A DNA stretch of 64,000 nt from Cycas panzhihuaensis (Eukaryota > Cycadophyta). The stretch covers positions 45,949,741-46,013,740 of the forward strand of contig CM041465.1 of the NCBI GenBank assembly GCA_023213395.1, written 5' to 3'. The notes below the pieces were generated by a model. The model saw only the letters and a list, made by a program, of their open reading frames with translations, ran no database searches and was not told the origin of the DNA. The translations under genes and the position numbers were made by a program. Of the stretch, positions 31,487-42,329 are shown in pieces; position 1 is the stretch's first letter, and each line of letters starts with the position of its first letter.

Positions 31487-31580
31487 TAGTGTGAAAACAT
31501 ATGGATAAGTAATACTCAGTAGATCCCATCACTTTTTATTCTCCTTGATGACTGATGGTGAACGGGGCTCTGATACTAGT
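31487..31580 (-). other. Remnant of F leader with primer-binding site (31567-31578)
   Basis: 94 bases between the H LTR and LTR-A. Ends in GCTCTGATACTA, a one-base variant of the reverse PBS, next to the LTR-A start. Implies that H landed in the leader of an F element. Confidence 0.45.
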
Positions 31581-31789
31581 TGTGGTAATCCCATAGAATT
31601 GCGATAGAAACATATAGTAGTGACACCATAAATAATCCAGAAAATAGCGTCACAACATAAAATAACATATGATTTTCAATAGAAAATCAGAATACTAGTA
31701 GATAACAACTCTCCACAGAATAATATTAGATTTACAATAATAAATAAAAGTAATAATATACAAGGTTTTAGGAGTAAATTGCCCTCTTC

Positions 31790-32434
31790 TGTTGAGAAAA
31801 CCTAGTTCTAAATAACCAAAACCAACCACTAGGATCTAACTATTTTACCACAAGAATAATATTCGACTGTAACTAAGTGCAAGTACATAAACCAGAGATC
31901 ATTCAACATACACATGAAAGCATATACATTACCAAGTACACCAGATATAATATGGTAAAACCTTTGTAGAGTGTTAGGGAAACATCCACATAGGAAAGGT
32001 ATCGATCTTTATTAGTCAAGAATGAAGATTTGTACATGCAGTCGCCACAGAATTCTCATAGCAGCAACAACCAATAGCTGCCCACTCACAATGCGATGCA
32101 ATACAACACATTGCGATACAATTACCCTAAATTGGGTTACATAAGAAGGTACATCAATTGTAACCATTAGAACTAGGTCTTTTTGATCAATGACCTAGAT
32201 TCTCTTTACAATTTAATAGGTTTTGAACCTTAGCTTTTTGCTTCAGGGGTTGTTGTCCTAGAACCTCCACTTGTTGGGGGGGGGGGGCGGGGTCGTTGTC
32301 ACCCCTTGCACTCTTGAGCCAAGGGGGGTTGCCGCCACCCTTGGATCCCCCCGAGAAAAAGTTGGTAGGGAAAATCGCGCCGAACAATGTCAAAAAATTT
32401 TAGACTCCTCGTAATTGTTGTCACATATCTAACA
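31790..32434 (-). repeat. Copia-E 3' LTR
   Basis: TGTTGAG to CTAACA. Contains a G-run (32276-32287) followed by CGGGG. Confidence 0.93.
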
Positions 32435-32445
32435 ATCTCCACCTT
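32435..32445 (-). other. Copia-E polypurine tract
   Basis: AAGGTGGAGAT on minus, the form seen in Tnt1-like elements. Confidence 0.85.
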
Positions 32446-32615
32446 GATAACAATTTTACTTGATACCTTTCCTGAACCATTCATCACTTTTTCTGCAAGC
32501 CAAGAGAAGCCAAACACCATTTGAGCTTCTCTAGTAGTACCAATTTAGTGAATATGTTTGCACAATTCTAGTTTGTATAAACCTTCTCAAGTGCTACTCC
32601 ACCTACTTCAACAAC

Positions 32616-33248
32616 CTATTTCACAAAATAATATTTGACTGCAATGTGTTTTGTCCTGTTATGATAAACTGGATTTTTGGCTAAGTAAATGGCACTTTGA
32701 CTATCATAAAATACCTTTACCTTATCCTGTACCTTTCCAAGCTCACCTAATAGATCTTGCAACCAAATTGCCTCCTTGCAAGCATGTGCTGCAACAATAT
32801 ACTGAATTTTTGTAGTGGACAAAGTAACTATGCTTTGAAGTTTAGACATCCAACTAATTGGATCATCTGCAAGAGTAAACACATAACTTGAAGTTGATCT
32901 TCTTTTATCCAAGTCCCCCGCAAAATTTGAATCCACATATCCACAAATTGAATTACCTATACCAGTAAAAGTGATGCAATAGTCACTTGTGCCTCTTAAA
33001 TACTGAAGCACCCACTTCACTGCCACCCAATGCTCTTTGTTTGGATTTGCCATATATTTGCTAACCACACTGACCGCATGTGAAATATCAGGTCTTGTAC
33101 ATACCATGGCATACATTAAGTTTCCTACTTCACTAACATAAGGTACACGAGACATATATTCCTTTTCTTCTGTAGAACTAGGACTCAAACTTGAAGAAAG
33201 CTTGAAATGGGAAGCAAATGAGATATTAACAGGTTTCACATTTGTCAT
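32616..33248 (-). pseudogene. Copia-E RT end and RNase H
   Basis: GNLMYAMVCTRPDISHAVSV, VSKYMANPNKEHWVAVKWVL, GYVDSNFAGDLDKRRSTSSY, then LSTTKIQYIVAAHACKEAIW, where the usual STTEAEY glutamate is Lys, and KNPVYHNRTKHIAVKYYFV. The missing acidic residue argues against RNase H activity. Confidence 0.92.
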
Positions 33249-33293
33249 ACCAAATCTAATTAGTATTTTCTCTCCATATTTCTGTTGTGATAA

Positions 33294-34041
33294 TCAAAGC
33301 TTACCATTCTTCTTCTCTCTATGTGTTTCCATGCCCAAGATTTGTTTTGTTGCTTTGAGATCCTTCATATCGAATGTCCTAGCCAATTGAGCTTTCAACC
33401 TATTGATTTCTGCCATACTTTTGCTTGCCACAAGCATGTCATCAACATATAATATCAAAATGATAAATAAACCTTTGTCCAAGGTTTTAAAATAAACACA
33501 ATGGTCATACTCACTTTGTTTAAAAATCTGGCTCTCTATGAAGGAATCAAATTTCTTGTACCATTGCTTGGGTGATTGTTTCAGGCTATACAAAGATTTC
33601 TTGAGCTTGCAAACAAGTCTGTTTTTGCTATCCTGTACAAAACCTTTTGGTTGTTCCATATATATTTTCTCTTCTAAATCTCCATGTAGAAATGTTGTTT
33701 TAACATCAAATTGCTCCAACTCTAGATTAAATGAAGCCATTAATGCTAACAGAACTCGAATAGAAACAAGCTTAACGACTAGTGAAAAGATTTAATGGAA
33801 ATCTATACCTATTTTTTGTGCAACACCTGTATCTATCAACTTTCCCATTAACATTTGTTTTCCTTTTGTAGACCCACTTGCAACCAACGATTTTCCTACC
33901 TTCTGGAAGTTCTACTAGGTCCCATGAGTTATTCTTCTCTAAGGCATCCATTTCTTCATGCATAGCCCTTATCCACTTTGCATTATGGACATCATCCATC
34001 GTTTCCTGATAACAAGTAGGTTCTCTATCATTAGAAATCAA
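33294..34041 (-). pseudogene. Copia-E reverse transcriptase
   Basis: 33772-34041: AKWIRAMHEEMDALEKNNSW, CKWVYKRKTNVNGKVDRYR. 33294-33740: LEQFDVKTTFLHGDLEEKIY, LYSLKQSPKQWYKKFDSFI, catalytic LYVDDMLVASKS intact, FDMKDLKATKQILGMETHRE. A frameshift and stops lie at 33740-33780. Confidence 0.92.
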
Positions 34042-34436
34042 AGCAATAGAACTAGTTGGACTACACCTTTTAGGAGGATGCTTGACCTGTGTAGATCTTC
34101 TTAGAAATGGTTGAGGAATGTTCTCATATTCCTGTGTTTCTTCTACAGGTTCATCATCAGAAAACTCTTCCTTCTTTTCTGCTTCTAAGGATGGCTGGGT
34201 TTCAAACTTTACTTGTTGATGTTCAATTTTCTGTTCTTATTTTATTTTAATTTTTACAATATCTAATTTTAGAAAAAGAGATTCATCAAATATCACATCT
34301 CTATTGATGATGATTTTGTGGGCAGTAGGATCCCACAACCTGTATCCCTTAACTCCATCCTTATCACCATACCCAACAGAGATATATCTCTTGGATTTTG
34401 GGTCTAATTTAATACGTTGACTTTTATCAGTGAAAG
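34042..34436 (-). pseudogene. Copia-E linker between integrase and RT
   Basis: Acidic linker with several stops. The conserved SRDVIFDE-type motif is recognisable only as NRDVIFDES-like sequence near 34285-34315. Confidence 0.5.
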
Positions 34437-35199
34437 CTAAGCATCATAACTAAATATTTTCAAATTTGAATGATCACATGGATGTTCAGTCCATACCTCT
34501 TCAGGAATTTTGCATTCTATTACAACTGATGGTGATCTATTTACTAGATAGCAAGCTATTTGAATTGCTTCTACCCATAAGCCCTGCTCCACGTCTACAT
34601 TACTGAGCATACTCTTTGTTCTTTCTAAAAGAGTTTTATTCATGCGTTTTGCAATGCCATGCTACTATGGAGTATAACTTGTGGTCCTATGTCTTTCAAT
34701 CCCTGATTCTCTATAATAGTTTTCAAACTCTAAAGAATTGAACTCACATCCATTATCTGTTCATAAGCATTTGATTGACCTGCCTGTGCTCTTTTCAACC
34801 AAAACTTTAAATTGTTTAAACACACTGAATACTTCAGACTTTGTTTTTGAAAAAATAGACCCACACCTTCCTAGAGTAGTCATCTATGAATGTAACAAAA
34901 TATAATGCCCCTCCATAAGATATCGTAGGGGCTGATCCCCATACATCTGAATGGACATAATCTAGAATATCTTTACCTGTGTGACTCCCTGTATTAAATC
35001 TGAGTCTACACTGCTTTCCAAAGACAGAATATTTACAAAATGTCAAATTTAAAAGTTTCAAGTTAGGAAGTAATTTACGGTTGATCAACTCTTTCAGTCC
35101 TTTCTCGCTCATGTGCCCCAACCTTTGATGCCATAACCTTTTAGAATCTTCTGTTGTCTTTGATACTGCAACTGTTTGACTGATTTCTATACTTCCCAA
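34437..35199 (-). pseudogene. Copia-E integrase
   Basis: 34834-35199: LWHQRLGHMSEKGLKELINR, with the zinc-finger CxxC altered to CKYS (second Cys lost), DYVHSDVWGSAP (first Asp) and FIDDYSRKVWVYFFKNK. After a broken stretch, 34437-34643: MNKTLLERTKSMLSNVDVEQ, YLVNRSPS. The second Asp motif and the Glu region are in broken frames. Confidence 0.88.
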
Positions 35200-35649
35200 T
35201 AGAGTGTAAATGTTTCCATTCTTTAAAGCTTTATTATAACTAAGTCACCCTTTGACACTTTCATAACTCCTCCATGACGTGTGTACTTGTAGCCACTGAA
35301 ATCTGATTCACCTAAAGAAATCGAGTTTTTTTAAAGTTTTGGCACATGTCTTATTTTTGTCAAGGTTTTCACTACACCATTGAACATCTTGATCCTGATG
35401 CTACCAATCCCAACAGTGTTATAGGAAACATCATTTCCCATAAGAACATCACCACCATCAAGAGGTTGGTACGAAAAAAATCAATTTTTGTGTTGACACG
35501 TGGTGTGAAGCACTCGAATCTAACATCCAATCATGATGATAATGAGAAACATTGCATGCAATTAAGTCATCATCATTCGTACCTTGACTTGATTTTGCCT
35601 AATTTGCCTCTTTGGAAGGGTCTTCCTTCTTCTGGAACTCCTTCCTCTT
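35200..35649 (-). pseudogene. Copia-E protease relic
   Basis: Near 35500-35530 the minus strand reads WMLDSSASHHVST: the catalytic DSG is DSS. Flanking frames are broken. Confidence 0.7.
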
Positions 35650-36387
35650 CTAGCAGTCCTTCTTGAGGTGTCCTGTCTTATTGCAATGCCAACATTTTAA
35701 CTTACCCTTCTTGCCTTTTGATTTCGATCTTAATGTATTTTTGGAACTTTGTCCTCTCCCGATGGATCTACCCCTTGCTGTCATAGCTTCTGGTGTGGAG
35801 GTTTTTAAACTAAATTTCCTCCTCACCTTTTCAATCAACAAGGCACTCACTACAGAGTCATAATCTACCTCATCAGTAGTATTGAAGCTAATGGAGGTGA
35901 CAATGTTATCCCAGGACTCAGGTAATGAACATAACAAGGTTACTGCCTTGTCATCATTCTCTGTTGTCACTCCAATGCTAGTTGATTGACATATAAGAGT
36001 ATTAAAAACATTTGAATGATCAGGAATTTTAGTACCTTCGTTCATAAATAATGAGTACAACTGCCTCTTTAAGTAGATTTGATTAGTCATGGACTTTGTC
36101 ATATACATGCTTTCTAACTTTGTCCATAATCCTGTTGTTATTTTCTCCTCTACAATATTAAACAAAACTTCATCTGCCAAGCACAAACATATTGTGCTAA
36201 GAGCTCTTTTGTCCATATCCTTCCATTCTTTGTCATCCATTCCCAAAGGTAATTTTGACTTGCCTTCTAAGGTTCTGTATAATCCTTGTTGCACCAGAAC
36301 GTCATATGCTTTGAGCTTCCACAACTTGAAGTTGTTTTTTCCGTTGAACTTCTCCACATCGAACTTTGCATTTATTACTTTCGTCAT
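35650..36387 (-). pseudogene. Copia-E gag with zinc knuckle
   Basis: 245 codons from the ATG at 36387. KFDVEKFNGKNNFKLWKLKA is the Tork-type gag start, then LCLADEVLFNIVEEKITTGL, KRQLYSLFMNEGTKIPDHSN, LLCSLPESWDNIVTSISFNT, an RG/K-rich stretch and the knuckle CWHCNKTGHLKKDC. The best-preserved gene of this element; the frame ends right after the knuckle. Confidence 0.94.
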
Positions 36388-36445
36388 TTGATGTAAAAGG
36401 AACTAGCATCAAACCCTTCACACACTTGTTGCAAAATATGAGTAA

Positions 36446-36456
36446 CTTTGATACCA
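36446..36456 (-). other. Copia-E primer-binding site
   Basis: TGGTATCAAAG on minus, two bases from the LTR. Confidence 0.85.
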
Positions 36457-36458
36457 CT

Positions 36459-37089
36459 TGTTGAGAACTTGGTTCTAAATAACCGAAGCCAACCGTCGGG
36501 ATCTAACTATTTTGCAACAACAATAATATTTGAAACCGTAACCAAGTGTAAGTACATAAACCAAAGATCATTCAACATACACACGAAAGCGTACACATTA
36601 CCAACGTGGTAAAACACTAACGAAGTGCTAGGGAAACGTCCACATAGGAAAGGTATCGATCTTTATTAGTTAAGAATGAAAGATTTGTACATGCAGTCGC
36701 CACAGAATTCTCATAGTAGCAACAACCAACAACCATCCACTCACAATGTGATGCTATACATTACATGGCGATACAATTACCCTAAATCGGGTTATATGAG
36801 AAGGTACATCAATCGTAACCATTGGATCTAGGTCTTTTTGATGAACGTCCTAGATTCTCTTTACAATTTAATAGGTTTTGAACCCTAGGTTTTTGCTTGG
36901 GGGTTGCCACCCTCGAACCCCCACTTGCACGCCAGGGGGGGGGGGGGGTTCCAGCAACCCTCACACTCCCCGGCCAAGGGGTGCTGCTGCCACCCTTGGA
37001 TCCCCTTGAGAAAAAGTTGGTGGGGAAAATCATGCCGAGAAAGGTCCAAAAATTTTAGCCTTCTTATAATTGTTATCACATATCTAACA
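36459..37089 (-). repeat. Copia-E 5' LTR
   Basis: 631 bp; G-run of 14 at 36935-36948, corresponding to the shorter run in the 3' LTR. Confidence 0.93.
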
Positions 37090-37892
37090 TCTTCGAGGTG
37101 AGAGTTTCCTCTCAATGGTACAACAGTGCCCTAGTGGTCCTACGCCATCATTTCTAGATTAGATAATAATTCTCCAAGATGATTATAAGTGAATAATGCC
37201 TCCCTATTTATAGCCCTAGCCTGGACTTGTTTTAATCTCTCTCTAAAAAAAAAATTCACATAATTAGACATGTAATAACTCCTTATTCTCTTAAAAATTG
37301 ACTTCACATAATTAGGCATGTTGTTAGCTTGGTAGTTTAATATTAAGTCACTTGTTAATGTTAATGTGGTAGTTTAATTATGTGATTAACGAAAAGGTGC
37401 AAGTTATGCAGAGTCACAACCCTTAACGTCTAACACCTCTTGAGGGATTATAAATATCTTAGAGTCATTTGTATATTAATATCAATTGAGTTGGAATCTA
37501 TGTGATCAATAGATCTTTGTGGTGGGTTTTTTTTTTCTGAAAGGGTTTCCCACATATATCCTATGTACTGTGCAACTGTTCTGTATTTATTTTGTTTGCA
37601 ATTCTCCTAAAAACCGACTTCCTAATATTAGAATGCTACAACTCCCCTTCCCTTAAAGTAATACATTGCCCTTGAAGTATTGAGAATTGCTTGCAGCTCG
37701 ATTTAATCTTCTGGCCACCACCTGCTAGATTTTGTATTTCATAAAGATTTGGCGTAGTTTTGCATCTTCTGTTGAATTTTTTTGGCAAGCGTCTTGAATT
37801 TGTCGATGTTTTTTCTTGGGGCTAGGTACATGCTATATCTTGTTCTGTATTTGAAGGATCTGGGACTTGTGAGATGCTTTAAATGTCTCGTT

Positions 37893-38448
37893 TGCTAAAC
37901 GTTATGTTTACATGTTAAGATTATGTACTTTATTTTTCATGTAATATTTGTACTTTTGTACTTTAGGGGTGACTTATCACTTAAGTGATAAAGTGCACAC
38001 CCACATTCTTTCTAGTGACACAACATTGTCACTAAAGGGTCAAATGGACCCCCATGCACTTTTGCTCACTTGAGAGCCCCAAAAGGACACATGTCCTACA
38101 TGTAAGGCATGTACCTCAGATGTTTGACACTTGTCAAACATCCAATGCTTTAGGTCTCTCATTTCACTCTATATAATGAGACCTCTCCTCTTTGTTCTTA
38201 TATAGAGTTGGAGTTGTATTGTTATGCTGTCAGTTTGCTAATTAAATTGTTTATTCATTTAGAGGTTGGACCAATTCCAACCCCACACATTTGGTATCAT
38301 TTTCTTGCTCATTTTTTTTCATGCTTTGTCTTGCTTATGTTTTTCATTTTAAGAGTATCATATTTGTTAGAATTTGTTGCTTTCTAGAACTAGAGTGAAC
38401 CTAGCTTCTAGATCTTGGGATTGTGAGGCCATTAGGCCCCTTTTTACA
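37893..38448 (+). repeat. Copia-D 5' LTR
   Basis: 556 bp, TGCTAAAC (3' copy TGTTAAAC) to TTTACA. Contains an 18-bp palindrome (37974-37991), a TGTTTGACA/TGTCAAACA inverted pair (38121-38140) and a TATA box. Confidence 0.95.
38170..38177 (+). promoter_or_regulatory. TATA box in Copia-D 5' LTR
   Basis: TATATAAT, conserved at 44278-44285 in the 3' LTR. Confidence 0.6.
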
Positions 38449-38450
38449 TT

Positions 38451-38462
38451 TGGTATCAGAGC
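38451..38462 (+). other. Copia-D primer-binding site
   Basis: TGGTATCAGAGC, perfect, two bases from the LTR. Confidence 0.93.
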
Positions 38463-40948
38463 AAAAGAAGACTAGTTCTCTCTGTTCTGTTTGTTGCTGC
38501 TCAAGGAGATTCAAAGAACAGCTTCAAAGTCTTGGTGACGACCTTCGCCCTCCGAAGGTGATCCAAGGTTTGTTTGAGACCATTTCTTGCAGGTTCAAGC
38601 TGCTGGAGTAATTTTTAAAGGCTGAAGCACTCTATATTCAGATCTGAATTTTTTTTTTCAGATCACTATCAAGGGTGCAACACTGTTTTCTTCAAAAACA
38701 GTGTTTTTTCTTTAATTTTCTCTTCAAGAAAAATTTATTTCTTGCAAAAAGAGGGGCACATCTGTGTTACTCAATTGTCTTTTCATCTCTAATCTGTAGC
38801 TGATATCCTACACTTTCTTTAACAAAGAAGGGATGATTTATCATTGTTTTCAGTGATTTCTACTTCAGAAATTGAGGTTTCTCTGCTATTTTCTCTTAAA
38901 TCCAACTGGCTGTCCACGTACTGACTCATGTGTAGGTGTATCAAGCCTCAAAGAAGGTTTTTAGTGTAGTGTTGAAGGGTTTCGAACCCTAGATAGCCGT
39001 ACGGCTGTCATTTTTTCTCACTGACTTGGGCGCCCCTCCGTTTACTTCACCTGCATCGTTCTTCTTGCAGACTCAGTCAAATCACTTCGTATCTAAGCTG
39101 CACCTTCGTTGGACCACTGAAGACCTGCTGCTGAATTTTCATGTGATTCTGTTGAGTCTACAAGCAGATCGAACCGAATGAGCATCTCCACAGGCGCGCG
39201 GACATCAGCGGCTCATTCTCATTAGAATTTCACAGAACACTCTGAAAGTGCTTGAATATACTACTTGAATCGATCGTATCGCCGTCCTCTTCTCAGATCT
39301 GATGGCAGTCTGTGGATTCCGGCCTTAATCTGTGAGAAAAATTACTTTTTATCACTAATTTTTCGGTGCGCAGGTCGCCGTGATTTCGAAAATTAAAAAA
39401 AAATCGTTTTTTTAACATTACTTCTTAAACTTTATGGTATATAATTAAGAATATTTTTTAGAATATTTCTTTTTATATAATCTCACTTGGTTCAAATCTT
39501 TACTAAAGTGCTTTTAAGTCATTTAATTATTAAAAACTCACTCTTTAACCCAAATTTAAAGGGGTTCTTAGTGATTTTTTCATTTTTTGACTTCACTTTA
39601 GACTAAATCAAAGTTTTTAAAGTGATTTTCTACATCAAAAGTGATACTTTTTCTTTATTAAGTCATTATTCCTAGTCAAGGCACCTTTCATGGTGACCTT
39701 TGGTTTAAATTTTCTTAAGAGAAAAATCATCTTTTTTTGTATCTTTGGAGCTAAAAATCTACTTAGTACTTAGTGATCTCATTAAATCTCTAATACTAAG
39801 TCAGTCTCACTCCTTTGAAGATTAAAAATACTCTTGTTTAAGCATTTTTCAAAGGCTCCCTGCGTGGTGTCCTTATTGCTCAAGTTGCAAAAAAAATTTG
39901 AATTTCAGCCTTTGTTTTTGGCTCTTTAAGCTTTTTTTTTTAGCACTTAATTAATGTTGCATAAGTGTTAATTAGCTTAGGTGAAGTTATTCTAAGTGTT
40001 TGTGCATTGTAAAAATGATATTTATCACTATTTCAAACGCTTTTAAGGCACCTTGCATGGTGACCTATTGCCTTTAGTCACAAAAAGGGCTCAAAAATAC
40101 TTTATACTTAATAAAATCACTTCATTTTTTGATCGTTGGGACTATTTTAAAGTCCCAACACTCGGTGCTTTGTGTTCTTTGGCAATTGGTCTTCTTGTCT
40201 TCACTTTTGAGCATTAAAAGGAACCCATTTGTATCTTCATCACAAGGTTTTGCTTTGCTTCATTGAGTACTTAAGCATATTTTCAAAGTACTTTTCTTGC
40301 AAAACTTATTATACTCAAGCATCTCTTTTTTATTTGGATCTGCATAAGCACTACACTTCATTAAGTGTTCATTGTAATAACGCTAAGTGTTCATATTGAT
40401 GTACTAAATTTGCTTCTTTTTGAAGCCTCTTTTCATTGTAAGCTTAATCAAGCACTTTCATAAGTACATCATCCAAGTAAAAATAAATCTTAAGTTCACT
40501 TTAACCTTCTAAAAAGTGACTTAAAAATCTTGTTGGAGAGGCCCGAAAAATGTTCAAACCTTGACTCTGAAATAACCTTAAGCTTGGTGTATTCCCTAGG
40601 GGACCAACCGACTGTACGGTTAGTGCACGACGATTAAGGTTGCTTGAGGGAAAGGAAGTTCGAAAAGGGTGTTATTGGGGCTGTGAATCCCAAGAAAAGC
40701 ATGGTACATCCATGCAGATCAACCCTACCTGCCTTGTCCTAGATTTAACTTGGCCAACTGTTGGATCTCCTCTATAGATCAGGGTTGGACCAACTCCATA
40801 GCCTAGTCCTCCACCTCTTATCATTCCATTCAGTTGTTGGATCTTCTAGTAAGATCAGAACTGTTGGTTTCGTTAGAAGGTGGAACTTAAGCGACGAAAG
40901 CTTTGAGTTTTCAAGTTATCTGCTAACTTCAAGTCTTACAACTGAAAC
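38463..40948 (+). other. Copia-D leader
   Basis: About 2.5 kb, ORF-poor, homologous to the Copia-C leader. Holds the CCTTCG/CGAAGG hairpin at 38542-38558. A GC-richer block at about 40540-40740 has no counterpart that I can see in Copia-C. Confidence 0.7.
38542..38558 (+). promoter_or_regulatory. Leader stem-loop (Copia-D)
   Basis: CCTTCG, loop CCCTC, CGAAGG, in the GGTGACGACC...GGTGATCCAAGG context shared with Copia-C. Confidence 0.55.
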
Positions 40949-41512
40949 ATGGCTGCAATTAACATGCTTAATGCATGCACCATTAGATTAACAGGTCAAT
41001 ATAACTATCAAGAATGGAAGAGAATCACTCAGAATCTGTTGATAATGAATGAATTTTGGGGTTATGTTTTTGGAAGGATACCCCAACCTGTATCTATTGT
41101 CAATGGTGGTGTAACTGTTCAACCTGATGATGCTTTTGTTGCTGCTCGGGAAGCCAAAGATGAAATCACTTTGGCATTCCTTCGTATGATTGTTGATGTA
41201 CATGTGGATCAAAACATTGTATGTGCAAAAACTTCTAAGGAAGCTTGGGACATTTTGTCCTCTTTGTATGAAAGGCCAGGTGAAGCTCGCATTTTAATGG
41301 TAGAAGCCAAGTTGTATTCTGTAAAGTTTGTCAAGCCTATGTCGGCTTTTCTTTCCTCTATCAAGGAGGTATGTAATGAATTGAATACACTAGGTAGTCC
41401 AGCAACAAGAGATGGAACTTATAACATCTATCACCTAAGTTTTTCCAAAGGACTACAATGGCTTTATATCTTCTACTACAAGAGATGGTTCTCTCAAAAG
41501 AATGTCATTTAA
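40949..41512 (+). pseudogene. Copia-D gag
   Basis: 187-codon frame from the ATG at 40949: INMLNACTIRLTGQYNYQEW, MNEFWGYVFGRIPQP, AREAKDEITLAFLRMIVDVH, AWDILSSLYERPGEARILMV, FVKPMSAFLSSIKEVCNELN. A frameshift near 41420-41500 puts the last part (MSFNEFESLLLQEEQIYTKD) in the next frame. Confidence 0.94.
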
Positions 41513-41759
41513 TGAATTTGAAAGTTTATTGCTTCAAGAGGAACAAATTTACACCAAGGATAATGAGGACGAACTATTGACATCAGGTGCATTCATGACC
41601 AAATCAAAGGCCAAACAGAACCCCAAACCTGCACTCTCAAAGCAGTTTGGGAACATGAACATTGGTTCTTCAAAGACCAATGTTGTGTGTCATTATTGTG
41701 GCAAAGCTGGCCACATAGCACCTGATTGTAAGAAGAAGCAAGCAAATCTACGTCAATAG
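41502..41759 (+). pseudogene. Copia-D gag C-terminus with zinc knuckle
   Basis: LSKQFGNMNIGSSKTNVV then CHYCGKAGHIAPDC, an intact CX2CX4HX4C knuckle that binds element RNA. A stop at 41757 is followed by the Gln-rich tract. Confidence 0.92.
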
Positions 41760-41919
41760 TAGCAGAAACCACGTCAACAAAATCAGAGACAGCAACAACC
41801 ACTTCAGCAATTCCAACAAAGATTCCAGTAACAACAGCAGCATCAACGCCCTCGACCAAATTTAGGTGCCTATCGATGAGGTCAAAGAGCAAGGGGGGGT
41901 TTTAGAGGTGGCAATCAAC

Positions 41920-42329
41920 GCGACTTCAATCAGTTTGCAGATGAAGACAAACTATTTTATGCTTATCAATCATCCAAGGTTGATGAAACTTGGATTATTG
42001 ATTCTGGAGCTTCACAACACATGACTGGGAGTGAAGAACTTCTTATCGACATCAAGGAAGGAAAAGGTCAATCAGTGACCTTTGGTAACAATCAATCTGT
42101 CAAGATTTCTGGAATAGGCACAATAGCTCCATTTCACTCTTCTTCTAATCCTTCCTCTTCATTTCCCAATGGCAATGCTTACTTCATACCTTCTATGGAC
42201 AAAAACTTGCTATCTGTTAGCAAGTTGGATACGCAACATATGAGCGTCTTGTTCAAAAATGGGAAATGTGTAATAAGTGACAAAGATGACCAAGTAGTAG
42301 CTGTTGGATATGAGAGTCATGGCCTCTAG
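41920..42329 (+). pseudogene. Copia-D protease and start of pre-integrase
   Basis: ETWIIDSGASQHMTGSEELL carries an intact DSG. QSVTFGNNQSVKISGIGT, FPNGNAYFIPSMDKNLLSVS, MSVLFKNGKCVISDKDDQVV, AVGYESHGL, stop at 42327. In Copia-C this point continues YKLD and the integrase; here the next bases belong to the pre-RT linker. Confidence 0.93.

Larger units (their letters stand above)
31790..37089 (-). mobile_element. Copia-E: Tork/Tnt1-like Ty1/copia element
   Basis: 5.3 kb, minus. LTRs 31790-32434 (645 bp) and 36459-37089 (631 bp), perfect TSD TCTTC (31785-31789, 37090-37094). Domain order gag, protease, integrase, RT, RNase H. The PPT and gag style (FNGKNNFKLWKLKAYDVL) resemble Tnt1-type elements. 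Heavily decayed. Confidence 0.95.
31581..37640 (-). repeat. LTR-A of an F-family element, split by Copia-E
   Basis: 31581-31789 plus 37095-37640, about 755 bp once Copia-E and its TSD are removed. PBS-like sequence on its left and PPT-like ACTCCCCTTCCCTT (37641-37654) on its right, so it sits between two internal regions. Its end GAATGCTACA is identical to LTR-B1/B2 and its middle shares words with them, but it is clearly diverged. Confidence 0.5.
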
